From the NCBI GenBank assembly GCA_903907665.1, contig CAIVOW010000237.1, forward strand, positions 1 through 9,337: 9,337 nucleotides of DNA, written 5' to 3'. The stretch is from an uncultured Actinomycetes bacterium (lineage in GTDB: Bacteria > Actinomycetota > Actinomycetes > Nanopelagicales > Nanopelagicaceae). The notes under the pieces were generated by a model, which saw only the letters and a program-made list of their open reading frames with translations, had not been told where the DNA came from and did no database searches. Positions 1 to 6,602 of the stretch are shown one piece after another. Both the position numbers and the translations under genes were made by a program. The first letter of the stretch is position 1; each line of letters starts with the position of its first letter.

Positions 1-1063
1 ACTCTTGGTGACTGACTATCTTTGCCTGGAGCTCAGATTGTTCAGTGCGCAAAGAAACGGCTTCTTGTACCATGTCAATGGGATCGCGACCACTTGCCCG
101 CGCCTCCTCCATCTCCTCAGATAGAAAACGTGATCGCTCAGATGATAAGGATTGAATTCCGCGAAACTTTTCGCGTTGCGCAGTTAATTGGTAATAACTC
201 TCTTGTGCTTGAACCAGTAATGGATTTTCTGATGCACTAATTTGATCAAGTTCTTCTTCTCTTGTGCGGGAAGTTCGAAGCGCGGCCTCAACTTCATCTT
301 TACGAGATCTCAAAGTAGTCTCGTCAGCAACTTCCATTTCAAGTTGTGATTTGAGTTTGATTAAATCATCTGCAAGCAATCGAAGACGCGAATCACGCAC
401 ATCAGATTGAATGGTTGAGGCTCTGCGCGCTACCTCGGCTTGTTTACCCAAAGGTTTTAATTGACGGCGAAGCTCCACTGTTAAGTCTTGAATTCGGGCT
501 AAATTGCCTTGCATAGAATCTAGTTTGCGCAAGGCTTTCTCTTTACGCTTGCGATGTTTTAGTACGCCCGCTGCTTCTTCAATAAAGGCACGACGCTCTT
601 CAGGATTTGCAAGCAAGATTGCATCTAATTGACCTTGCCCAACAATCACATGCATCTCGCGGCCGATTCCGCTATCACTGAGCATCTCTTGAATATCTAG
701 AAGACGAGAAGTCTGACCGTTGATTTGATACTCACTTGTACCGTTACGAAATAAAATACGTGTGATCGTTACTTCGGTATATTCAATTGGAAGTGTTCCA
801 TCTGTATTGTCGATGGTGACTGAAACTTCTGCGCGGCCTAACGGCGCACGCCCTGATGTACCCGCAAAAATTACATCTTCCATCTTGCCGCCGCGAAGAG
901 ATTTGGCACCCTGTTCGCCCATTACCCAGGAGAGAGCGTCCACTACGTTGGATTTACCCGAACCATTTGGACCCACAACGCAGGTAATCCCTTGCTCGAA
1001 ATTCAACTGCGTGTTCGACGCAAAGGATTTGAAGCCTTTTAGGGTAATACTCTTCAAATACAC
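1..1063 (-). CDS. smc: Chromosome segregation protein SMC, N-terminal part (3' end outside window)
   Basis: SMC is the ATPase of the bacterial condensin complex and works with ScpA and ScpB in chromosome compaction and segregation. About 354 codons are visible. The protein begins with the family-typical [16 protein letters not shown], followed by Walker A GPNGSGKS at about residues 31-38, the segment [21 protein letters not shown], and the Q-loop area [10 protein letters not shown] near 138-147. From about residue 170 it becomes a charged coiled coil ([14 protein letters not shown] onward). The hinge, second coil and C-terminal signature/Walker B half lie beyond position 1. The start is GTG at 1063: an in-frame TAG lies four codons upstream, and the conserved N-terminus begins exactly there. 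No Shine-Dalgarno is evident. The gene lies 72 nt after rnc; in mycobacteria mutM and an acylphosphatase gene sit between rnc and smc, and both are missing here. Confidence 0.97.
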   Translation of the reverse strand, partial: MYLKSITLKGFKSFASNTQLNFEQGITCVVGPNGSGKSNVVDALSWVMGEQGAKSLRGGKMEDVIFAGTSGRAPLGRAEVSVTIDNTDGTLPIEYTEVTITRILFRNGTSEYQINGQTSRLLDIQEMLSDSGIGREMHVIVGQGQLDAILLANPEERRAFIEEAAGVLKHRKRKEKALRKLDSMQGNLARIQDLTVELRRQLKPLGKQAEVARRASTIQSDVRDSRLRLLADDLIKLKSQLEMEVADETTLRSRKDEVEAALRTSRTREEELDQISASENPLLVQAQESYYQLTAQREKFRGIQSLSSERSRFLSEEMEEARASGRDPIDMVQEAVSLRTEQSELQAKIVSHQE

Positions 1064-1069
1064 GGGGAA

Positions 1070-1075
1070 AACCTA
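1070..1075 (-). promoter_or_regulatory. Possible -10 element for a leaderless smc transcript
   Basis: On the minus strand TAGGTT (TAnnnT pattern) is followed by six bases (TTCCCC) and then the GTG start of smc. That is the spacing expected if transcription starts at the start codon. There is no Shine-Dalgarno in front of smc, and leaderless mRNAs are common in Actinobacteria. No convincing -35 is seen, so this is a weak call. Confidence 0.25.
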
Positions 1076-1085
1076 TCGGCTCAGC

Positions 1086-1100
1086 GGCGTCATTCACGCC
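1086..1100 (-). other. Small inverted repeat in the rnc-smc gap
   Basis: A 5-bp perfect stem (GGCGT/ACGCC) with a 5-nt loop lies in the 72-nt gap between the rnc stop and the smc start. No T-run follows on the minus strand, so it is not a standard intrinsic terminator. It could be a processing or pausing hairpin, or chance. Confidence 0.25.
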
Positions 1101-1135
1101 ATTTGGAGCCTACTTTGAGGAGGAGAAGCCTGTAG

Positions 1136-1813
1136 TTAAGGTCGAGAGTTGATTGCGTCGCAAGCCAATTTTGCAGCGACCTGTTCTGCTTCTCTTTTAC
1201 TTTTACCGGAGCCAACCGGGAATCTTTCACCCGAGAGAACTGCTACCGCAGTAAAACTTTTATCGTGATCAGGGCCAGACTCTGTAATTTCATATTCCGG
1301 AACAGACAATCCTTGTGCAGATGCAATTTCTTGAAGTGCGGTCTTAGCATCAAGTGAGGCACCAGCTTTGCTGGCTTCTTCAATGATTGGTCCAAACCAT
1401 TTTAAAACTACTTGAGCAGTTGTATTAAAACCATATTGTAAATAAATAGCTCCTACCAGCGCTTCAAGGGCGTCAGCCAAAATTGAATTCTTATCTCGTC
1501 CTCCGGTGGCTTCTTCGCCTTTACCAATTTTTAAATATTGTCCGATATGTAAGTCACGAGAAATTTTGGCAAGGGCACGTGTATTTACTACACCTGAGCG
1601 AATGGGAGAAAGTTTGCTCTCATCAAATTCGGGAAAGAGTGTGTAGAGCTCATCTGTTATTAAGAGTCCCAAAACGCTGTCGCCTAGAAATTCAAGGCGT
1701 TCGTTCGTAGGAAGACCACCGTTTTCATACGCAAATGAACGATGGGTAAAAGCGAGTTGAAGTAGATCGTCTGTAACGGATATACCGAGCGCTCCGGTGA
1801 GGGTCTCGTACAT
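1136..1813 (-). CDS. rnc: Ribonuclease III
   Basis: Cytoplasmic Mg-dependent double-strand endoribonuclease that processes rRNA precursors and structured mRNAs. It has 225 aa, the usual length. The N-terminal catalytic domain carries the signature NERLEFLGDSVL at 37-48. All six acidic residues known from the E. coli enzyme fall at the same numbers: E38, E41, D45, E65, D114 and E117 (the last two in ILADALEALVGAIY). A double-stranded RNA-binding domain spans about 155-222, starting DAKTALQEIAS and ending GSGKSKREAEQVAAKLA. The ATG start lies 13 nt after the rpmF stop with no clear Shine-Dalgarno, so translation may depend on ribosomes coming from rpmF. Grouping with rpmF and DUF177 fits a ribosome-maturation role. 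Nothing looks degenerate. Confidence 0.97.
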   Translation of the reverse strand: MYETLTGALGISVTDDLLQLAFTHRSFAYENGGLPTNERLEFLGDSVLGLLITDELYTLFPEFDESKLSPIRSGVVNTRALAKISRDLHIGQYLKIGKGEEATGGRDKNSILADALEALVGAIYLQYGFNTTAQVVLKWFGPIIEEASKAGASLDAKTALQEIASAQGLSVPEYEITESGPDHDKSFTAVAVLSGERFPVGSGKSKREAEQVAAKLACDAINSRP

Positions 1814-1826
1814 ATCGGGAATCAGA

Positions 1827-2000
1827 TTAGACAGCTAGAACCTGACGGCGGTTATATGTTCCGCATGTTGGGCAGGCGGTGTGTTGCAACTTAGGCTGTT
1901 GGCACTGACCGCATGTTGCTAGAGCCGCAGGAGTTGTCTTCCAAGAGCTACGACGGGTACGGGTACGCGAACGGGACATCTTTCGCTTTGGAACTGGCAT
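1827..2000 (-). CDS. rpmF: 50S ribosomal protein L32 (zinc-ribbon form)
   Basis: Small protein of the large ribosomal subunit, 57 aa. It begins MPVPKRKMSRSRTRTRRSSW, the typical basic L32 N-terminus, and has a zinc ribbon made of C30-x2-C33 and C43-x2-C46, so this is the cysteine-containing (C+) form. It starts at ATG 2000 and ends in TAA. A good Shine-Dalgarno (AAAGGGG, 2008-2014) lies 7 nt before the start. It sits between the DUF177 gene and rnc; the YceD/DUF177-rpmF pairing is conserved across many bacteria, including E. coli. The 76-nt upstream gap is the longest inside this gene block and holds a perfect palindrome, so a separate promoter or operator is plausible. Confidence 0.96.
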   Translation of the reverse strand: MPVPKRKMSRSRTRTRRSSWKTTPAALATCGQCQQPKLQHTACPTCGTYNRRQVLAV

Positions 2001-2007
2001 GATCAAA

Positions 2008-2014
2008 CCCCTTT
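2008..2014 (-). promoter_or_regulatory. Shine-Dalgarno of rpmF
   Basis: AAAGGGG on the minus strand, 7 nt from the ATG at 2000. It is one of the few clear ribosome binding sites in the minus-strand block and fixes the rpmF start. Confidence 0.7.
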
Positions 2015-2037
2015 ATGTCGTGCTTCTAAAATTACGT

Positions 2038-2050
2038 GGTAATTATTACC
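2038..2050. promoter_or_regulatory. Perfect 6-1-6 palindrome upstream of rpmF, Fur/Zur-box-like
   Basis: GGTAATTATTACC is a perfect inverted repeat with a single central base, 37 nt upstream of the rpmF start and inside the 76-nt gap after the DUF177 gene. Its core GTAATNATTAC equals the core of the Bacillus Zur box (TCGTAATNATTACGA). As RNA it would form only an AU-rich five-pair stem, so a DNA-binding site is the more natural reading. Function is inference. Confidence 0.4.
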
Positions 2051-2076
2051 GAAAGGTGGCAAATAGGGAAATCGAC

Positions 2077-2679
2077 CTATTTATCCCCCGGTGGAAGTCC
2101 AGTCAACCCAGAACTAGCGTTCCAGCCTTCTAGCCCCGCCCAGCGAATATCCTGCTTTTCGTGCTCGTGGTCCTCTGGCAAGTCAACCATTTTCAGGCCG
2201 CAATCGGGGCAGAGCCCATCGCAATCAGGGGTACATAAAGGATTTAGCGGCAAATCCAGCAGCAAGGCATCACGAATCGCGAATTCCAAATCAATGAAAT
2301 CCCCCTCCATATGCAGATCTTCGTCCTCATCATCCACCACAATTTCTTTAGCTTTCTTGTTGCCGCGCTTCTCTACCTCGTAACGGTAAAGCTCTGTGAA
2401 AGTTTGTTCGATCTCAATTTCTATCTCATCTAAGCAACGCGTGCAGACTCCAGTAACCGCAGCAAAAACAGTTCCAGAGGCAAGTACCCCTTCACTAACG
2501 GACTGGATTTTGAGGTCAACATCAATTGGCTCATCTTTCTCAACACCCAGAACCGGCGTACCCACACGTTCATGAGAATCAAATGTGAGTTCAAATACTT
2601 TCATCTCCCCAGGGCGGCGGGGTACATCGATGCAACTAAAATAGAAAGGTCCTTGTTCGACATTGGAAGCGGAAACCAT
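2077..2679 (-). CDS. YceD/DUF177 family protein, probable large-subunit rRNA maturation factor
   Basis: Member of the DUF177 (COG1399) family, whose E. coli member YceD is linked to 23S rRNA accumulation and is encoded next to rpmF, as here. It has 200 aa. Family marks are DVPRRPGEMK at 18-27, a CTRC pair (C79, C82) in the middle, an acidic stretch around 115-130, DFIDLEFAIRDALLLDLPLNPLC at about 127-149 as hydrophobic core, and a C-terminal cysteine cluster C149, C153, C157, C160 (CTPDC and CPDC), probably a metal site. The C-terminus DIRWAGLEGW is the usual actinobacterial ending, followed by a short tail. The ATG overlaps the upstream stop by one base (TAATG), indicating translational coupling to the coiled-coil gene. 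The molecular mechanism is not settled for the family. Confidence 0.9.
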   Translation of the reverse strand: MVSASNVEQGPFYFSCIDVPRRPGEMKVFELTFDSHERVGTPVLGVEKDEPIDVDLKIQSVSEGVLASGTVFAAVTGVCTRCLDEIEIEIEQTFTELYRYEVEKRGNKKAKEIVVDDEDEDLHMEGDFIDLEFAIRDALLLDLPLNPLCTPDCDGLCPDCGLKMVDLPEDHEHEKQDIRWAGLEGWNASSGLTGLPPGDK

Positions 2680-3173
2680 TACTCGCCCAGTTCCGATAAG
2701 AGATGCTTATCTTCCACTCCTTGAAGCTTATCGCGACCGCGATTAATAACATCAAGGGTCTTGTTCAAAATTACTTCAAGAGTGGCTAAACGCGAATCGA
2801 TGTACACCTCAATTTCATCACGCTCATGCTGTGCCTCAGCATGCACTTCATCCATTATGCGATGAGCTTCTTGGCGAGCAGCAGCGACAATTTGAGTTTG
2901 CTCAACTAATTGCGCAACCTCTTCACGTGCATGGCCAACAAGTTGGTCAGCGCTCAAACGAGCTTCTTCTAAAATATCATCACGTGTGGCCAGAATTTCT
3001 TGGGCACTATCTAAATCCGTAGGGAGTGCTTGACGAGCCTGATCAAGAATCTCAAGTAGCTCGCCTCTATGTACAACACAACTTGCCGATAGTGGAACGC
3101 CACGAGCTTCTTCAACCATCGTGATTGCGCTCTGCACGCGTTCGGAAACTGTGAATTGATTATTCTCGCTCAT
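2679..3173 (-). CDS. SepIVA/DivIVA-like coiled-coil protein
   Basis: A 164-aa cytoplasmic protein without membrane segments. After about 15 variable residues comes MVEEARGVPLSASCVVHRGELLEILDQ (19-45), which resembles the start of mycobacterial SepIVA (Rv2927c), a DivIVA-family septation and cell-envelope factor. The match is from memory, not from a search. Residues about 60-150 are rich in A, E, Q and R with heptad-like spacing and read as a long coiled coil; the C-terminus is short and acidic. It is shorter than the mycobacterial protein (about 245 aa), mainly in the coil. A strong Shine-Dalgarno AAAGAGG (3179-3185) lies 5 nt before the ATG, supporting the start. Adjacency to DUF177 matches the Rv2927c-Rv2926c order. 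A role in division or polar growth is inferred from family; function in this organism is unknown. Confidence 0.75.
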   Translation of the reverse strand: MSENNQFTVSERVQSAITMVEEARGVPLSASCVVHRGELLEILDQARQALPTDLDSAQEILATRDDILEEARLSADQLVGHAREEVAQLVEQTQIVAAARQEAHRIMDEVHAEAQHERDEIEVYIDSRLATLEVILNKTLDVINRGRDKLQGVEDKHLLSELGE

Positions 3174-3178
3174 ACAGA

Positions 3179-3185
3179 CCTCTTT
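3179..3185 (-). promoter_or_regulatory. Shine-Dalgarno of the SepIVA-like gene
   Basis: AAAGAGG on the minus strand, 5 nt before the ATG at 3173, located in the 18-nt gap after coaD. It supports the chosen start. Confidence 0.7.
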
Positions 3186-3191
3186 ACGGTG

Positions 3192-3671
3192 TTATTTAGC
3201 GTTGAGCGCAGATTTTACTCGCGCAACGAGTTGGGCAGGAACATAAGCGGAAATATCTCCATCATAAGTCGCAATTTCTTTTACTAAAGATGATGATAGG
3301 AAGGAGTGGGCCGGAGCAGTAGACATAAAGAGGGTTTCAACCCCTTTTAGCTGAAGATTCATTTGTGACATTTGAAGCTCATAGTCAAAGTCAGTGACCG
3401 CGCGAAGTCCCTTAACGATTGTGTGAATATCGTGGGCCTCGCAATAATCAACAAGTAGCCCTGACCATGACTCCACCGAAACATTTGGATATTGGCTCGT
3501 GACCTCGCGGATCATTTCCATACGTTCTTCGACGGTAAATAGCGACATCTTTGTCTTGTTCACAAGGACTGCTACTACAACTTCGTCAAAGAGTGAGCTG
3601 GCGCGCTTAATGATGTCCAGATGCCCAAAAGTTATAGGGTCAAAGGAGCCGGGACATACAACTTTCTTCAC
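3192..3671 (-). CDS. coaD: Phosphopantetheine adenylyltransferase
   Basis: Catalyses the penultimate step of coenzyme A synthesis: 4'-phosphopantetheine plus ATP gives dephospho-CoA plus pyrophosphate. It has 159 aa, normal length for this hexameric nucleotidyltransferase. It shows the N-terminal GSFDPITFGHLDII with the TxGH nucleotide-binding motif (T14, H17), K41 in NKTKMSLFTVEER, IVKGLRAVTDFDYELQM at 85-101 (R90), and SFLSSSLVKEIA at 123-134, all diagnostic. The start is GTG at 3671, overlapping the TGA of rsmD by four bases (GTGA), so translation is coupled. The rsmD-coaD pair is common in many bacteria. No anomalies. Confidence 0.97.
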   Translation of the reverse strand: MKKVVCPGSFDPITFGHLDIIKRASSLFDEVVVAVLVNKTKMSLFTVEERMEMIREVTSQYPNVSVESWSGLLVDYCEAHDIHTIVKGLRAVTDFDYELQMSQMNLQLKGVETLFMSTAPAHSFLSSSLVKEIATYDGDISAYVPAQLVARVKSALNAK

Positions 3672-4240
3672 GGCAAAACGCTAGCAGAGTAGCCGCCATA
3701 GAACATACTCCCCTGACCATATGAGCGCACTTTTTCACACTCCATACCCTCAGGCCAGGCAAAAGGCTTGCTCTTGGAAGCTCGCTCGATGGTGATAATT
3801 CCACGAGGTTGGATGAGATTTCTTTCTTTGATTATTGCGAGTAATTCAGTGATTTCATCGTTAGAAATATCATAAGGCGGATCCATAAATATGATGTCAT
3901 AACGAATTCCCATATCAGACTCAAGAAATCTTTTAACTCGATTTTTGAAAACTTTAAATTCACCAATTGGATTTTTTACTAATTCAAAGTTACTAGAGGC
4001 TAAGTCGCTGACTTCTTCTTCAACAGCGTGAACGAGTTGCGCCCCTCGCGAGAGCGCTTCAACTCCGACTGCGCCGCTTCCAGCAAATAAATCCAGGAAA
4101 TAGAGTTCATCAAGAGAGCCGAACGCTGATTCAAGGGATGAAAAAAGTCCCTCTCTTGCCCGATCAGAAGTTGGGCGTACGCGGCCATCTGCAGGTGAGA
4201 TTAAAGATTTACCTTTGGCGCTACCGGCAATAATTCTCAT
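3668..4240 (-). CDS. rsmD: 16S rRNA (guanine(966)-N(2))-methyltransferase RsmD
   Basis: SAM-dependent methyltransferase that makes m2G966 of 16S rRNA on the assembling small subunit. It has 190 aa, the usual length. It begins MRIIAGSAKGKSL, then RPTSDRAREGLFSSL (22-36), the SAM-binding motif LDLFAGSGAVGVEALSRGA (49-67), and the catalytic DPPY (120-123) preceded by YDIIFM. The C-terminus YGQGSMFYGG matches the family strand. The ATG start is 6 nt after the recG stop; an AAGGA-like stretch inside the end of recG could serve as ribosome binding site. The stop overlaps the GTG of coaD. Placement with recG and coaD is the standard actinobacterial order. Confidence 0.95.
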   Translation of the reverse strand: MRIIAGSAKGKSLISPADGRVRPTSDRAREGLFSSLESAFGSLDELYFLDLFAGSGAVGVEALSRGAQLVHAVEEEVSDLASSNFELVKNPIGEFKVFKNRVKRFLESDMGIRYDIIFMDPPYDISNDEITELLAIIKERNLIQPRGIITIERASKSKPFAWPEGMECEKVRSYGQGSMFYGGYSASVLP

Positions 4241-4246
4241 CGTGGC

Positions 4247-6496
4247 TCATCCTTTATCCAAATATGAAACTGCTTCTTCGGTGCGCAGCTCCCCAACGGC
4301 TGTAGCTAATTCTGGCGCATCCTTCAATTCTGGATCCTTGGCAATAATGGAAATAGCGATTTCGCGAGCTTCATCAATCAATGTCTCATCACGCAGAACA
4401 CGAAGTAAGCGTAGGTGAGATTGAGTGCCAGATTGGGCCTTGCCAAGGATGTCACCTTCACTTCGTTGTTCCAAATCGATTCGAGAAAGTTCAAAACCAT
4501 CTAGGGTGCTTGCCACTGCCGTAAGGCGAGCGATTGCCGGTGAATCTTCGGCGGCTTCTGTAACAAAGAGGCAGAGCCCTGGAACTTTTCCTCGTCCAAC
4601 TCGGCCACGCAATTGGTGTAGTTGAGAGACTCCAAATCGATCTGCATTCATAATTACCATGACAGATGCATTAGGGACGTCAACTCCAACTTCAATAACC
4701 GTTGTACTTACCAATACATCAATCTTGCCTTCGGCGAACGCTCGCATTGTCTCTTCCTTAAGTTCAGCGCTCTGCCTGCCGTGTAATGGTGCAACTTTTA
4801 AGCCTTTAAGTGCGCCGAGTGCAAGGGCGGGTGCCAACTCTTCGACGGCAAACATTGTTTTAGGATCACTTGGTTCTTCAAGAATGACGCCCATGGCCGC
4901 AGCAACTTCTCGATCTCGAGCCGTAATAACCGAACTTGATTCCTCAGCTTCCTCAACTTCTGTAGCAGAAATACGAGGCGCCACCACATAAGCCTGGTGA
5001 CCTTTCGCTACTTCCTCTTTGATTCTTTCCCATGCCCGATCTAAAAAGTGAGGCTTATCTAACGCAGGAATTAGGTGGGAAGTAATGAGGGGTCTTCCTG
5101 CGGGTAGTTGGCGAAGGGTCGAGACATCTAAATCACCAAATACTGTCATCGCCACAGTACGTGGAATCGGAGTTGCCGTCATTACAAGTAAGTGTGGCCG
5201 CTGATTTGGATCAGCTTTAGCACGCAGTGAATCTCGTTGTTCTACTCCAAAACGATGTTGCTCATCTACAACAACAAGTCCCAAATCATGAAAATCAACA
5301 CCAGCGCTTAGCAGTGCATGGGTTCCAATAACAATTCCAGCACTACCGGATGCAATCTCAGCTAGCACCTCACGTTTTGTTGAAGCGCTCATCGACCCAG
5401 TGAGTAAAGCCACCTTCGTCCCATCAAGATTCCCGTCAAGATTGCCATCAAGTGTTCCTGCGGCAGCAAGCGGACCTAACATGCGACTGATCGTTGAAAA
5501 ATGTTGCACGGCTAGGACTTCGGTAGGTGCAAGTAGCGCGGCCTGTCCTCCGCCATCCACCGTGGTTAGCATTGCGCGAAGTGCAACGACAGTTTTTCCA
5601 GATCCAACCTCGCCCTGCAACAAACGATGCATTGGATGAGTTTGATTCATATCCTTCTCAATTTCCGCCGATACTTCGATCTGTCCATCCGTATAGGTGA
5701 ACGGAAGTTGCGCTTCAAATTGGGTTACTAGTCCACCGATTCTCACAGGACGTGCAACTGCAGGTAGCGAGCGCATTTCTGCTTTTCGCTGCGCCAGTAA
5801 AAGTTGTAGCAACAGCGCTTCATCAAAAGTCAATCGCGTTCTAGCTATATCCGCTTCCTCGCGAGTACTAGGTTGGTGAATCGAATGGAAGGCGTTGATC
5901 AGCGTTGGATAATTAAATTTCTCGAGAATCTGGGGTGGAATAGGATCGATTAACCCATCAAGTGAATGCAACGCAACTTCAACAGATTGCGCAATTTTCC
6001 ACGATGGTAATTTCGACGTAGCTGGATAGACAGGTAGCGCTTTGCCTGCAAATGCGGCCGTCGCTTCATCTTCGTCTCCGCCTTCAGGCAAGATTTCATA
6101 GTCCGGATGGGAAAGTTGGCGCTTCTTATTAAAAACCCCTACCTTGCCTGCGAACATCCCGCGCATTCCCGGTTTTAGTTGCTTCTCCCGCCAGGCTTGA
6201 TTGAAAAATGTAAGAGTCATCTCGGCGCTGCCATCGGTAATGATGATCTCTAAAATAACGCGGCCACTGGCCCGGCGTAGGTTGACTCGCTTAATGTCGG
6301 CGATGACTGTGGCCTCATCCCCCTCCTTCAGTAGGCTGATGTCTGTTAGCTCCCCGCGCATCACATACCTGCGCGGATAATGTCGCAGCAGATCCCCAGC
6401 GCTTGTGTAGCCAAAAGCCTTCTCAAAAACCGCGGCAGTTCGATCCCCGATAACCCCTTTGAGGGGTTTATCCAAAGGGGAAATTTCTGCGCTCAT
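4247..6496 (-). CDS. recG: ATP-dependent DNA helicase RecG
   Basis: Branch-specific superfamily 2 helicase that remodels stalled forks and Holliday junctions. It has 749 aa, slightly longer than typical (about 690-740). The N-terminal wedge/OB region (about 20-140) includes VIADIKRVNLRRASGR and TLTFFNQAWREKQL. Helicase motifs are Walker A GEVGSGKT (295-302), the DEQH box (411-414), MTATPIPRT (439-447), STTVIEVGVDVPNA, and motif VI QLRGRVGR (628-635). The ATG at 6496 gives the family-typical beginning PLDKPLKGVIGDRTA. A near-perfect tandem NLDG repeat at 348-359, between motifs I and II, is unusual. The first 50 nt of the mRNA contain two competing hairpins. It is the first gene of the minus-strand block, so its promoter should lie in 6497-6602. 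The Shine-Dalgarno is weak (GGGG close to the start). Confidence 0.97.
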   Translation of the reverse strand: MSAEISPLDKPLKGVIGDRTAAVFEKAFGYTSAGDLLRHYPRRYVMRGELTDISLLKEGDEATVIADIKRVNLRRASGRVILEIIITDGSAEMTLTFFNQAWREKQLKPGMRGMFAGKVGVFNKKRQLSHPDYEILPEGGDEDEATAAFAGKALPVYPATSKLPSWKIAQSVEVALHSLDGLIDPIPPQILEKFNYPTLINAFHSIHQPSTREEADIARTRLTFDEALLLQLLLAQRKAEMRSLPAVARPVRIGGLVTQFEAQLPFTYTDGQIEVSAEIEKDMNQTHPMHRLLQGEVGSGKTVVALRAMLTTVDGGGQAALLAPTEVLAVQHFSTISRMLGPLAAAGTLDGNLDGNLDGTKVALLTGSMSASTKREVLAEIASGSAGIVIGTHALLSAGVDFHDLGLVVVDEQHRFGVEQRDSLRAKADPNQRPHLLVMTATPIPRTVAMTVFGDLDVSTLRQLPAGRPLITSHLIPALDKPHFLDRAWERIKEEVAKGHQAYVVAPRISATEVEEAEESSSVITARDREVAAAMGVILEEPSDPKTMFAVEELAPALALGALKGLKVAPLHGRQSAELKEETMRAFAEGKIDVLVSTTVIEVGVDVPNASVMVIMNADRFGVSQLHQLRGRVGRGKVPGLCLFVTEAAEDSPAIARLTAVASTLDGFELSRIDLEQRSEGDILGKAQSGTQSHLRLLRVLRDETLIDEAREIAISIIAKDPELKDAPELATAVGELRTEEAVSYLDKG
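5420..5455 (-). repeat. 12-bp tandem repeat (three units) inside recG
   Basis: Three units on the plus strand: CCCATCAAGATT, CCCGTCAAGATT, GCCATCAAGTGT. Units 1 and 2 differ at one base and unit 3 is more diverged. The period is a multiple of three, so the frame is kept, and the repeat encodes L-D-G-N modules at residues about 348-359 of RecG, just after helicase motif Ia, where a surface loop is likely. Confidence 0.75.
6449..6480 (-). other. Two mutually exclusive hairpins at the start of recG mRNA
   Basis: Hairpin A pairs CCCCTTTG (minus strand, 6480-6473) with CAAAGGGG (6461-6454), eight perfect pairs around an 11-nt loop. Hairpin B pairs GATAAACCCC (6472-6463) with GGGGTTATC (6457-6449), nine pairs with one bulged base and a 5-nt loop. 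Both use the GGGG at 6457-6454, so only one can form at a time. They lie 16-48 nt into the reading frame. No U-run follows, so an effect on translation or pausing is likelier than intrinsic termination. The repeat may also simply reflect the codons of SPLDKPLKGVIG. Confidence 0.45.
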
Positions 6497-6530
6497 GCCC
6501 CAATTCTGCCTTAATTAGTCTGCCCTAATT
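6496..6530 (-). repeat. Three copies of AATTRRGGCA upstream of and into the recG start
   Basis: Read on the minus strand: AATTAGGGCA (6530-6521), AATTAAGGCA (6516-6507) and AATTGGGGCA (6505-6496). The final A of the third copy is the A of the recG ATG. The first two also share two more bases (GA) after the 10-mer. Start-to-start spacings are 14 and 11 bp. This may be an operator cluster or a duplicated ribosome-binding segment. Confidence 0.55.
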
Positions 6531-6602
6531 CGCCTATCTGGCTGGGTTTCGGTAGCCTTCGGGGTCTAGTTTTTATCTAAAGTTTTATAGAAGGAGTTCC
6601 AC
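6497..6602. promoter_or_regulatory. Divergent recG/rpmB intergenic region
   Basis: These 106 nt separate the start codons of minus-strand recG and plus-strand rpmB, so promoters for both must lie here or inside the genes. The recG-proximal third carries the AATTRRGGCA repeats, with TAATTA (6516-6511, minus) as a possible -10. On the plus strand TAGTTT (6567-6572) or TATCTA (6574-6579) could be a -10 for rpmB. No good -35 is evident for either, so the promoter elements are tentative. In many actinobacteria a DAK2/FakA-type gene stands between rpmB and recG; none is present here. Confidence 0.5.
6591..6596 (+). promoter_or_regulatory. Shine-Dalgarno of rpmB
   Basis: AAGGAG, six bases before the GTG at 6603. 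It is a strong site that decides in favour of the GTG start for L28. Confidence 0.8.

Noticed and set aside
762..1118. 118-aa plus-strand frame antisense to smc
   Set aside because: It is a shadow of the conserved smc ATPase head, with no recognisable domain and no ribosome binding site.
1115..1130. GAGGAGGAG on the plus strand as a ribosome binding site
   Set aside because: No plus-strand reading frame of coding character follows; it lies antisense in the rnc-smc gap.
2036..2383. 115-aa serine-rich plus-strand frame antisense to the DUF177 gene
   Set aside because: Serine-rich shadow translation of a conserved gene on the other strand; it starts inside the rpmF upstream palindrome without a ribosome binding site.
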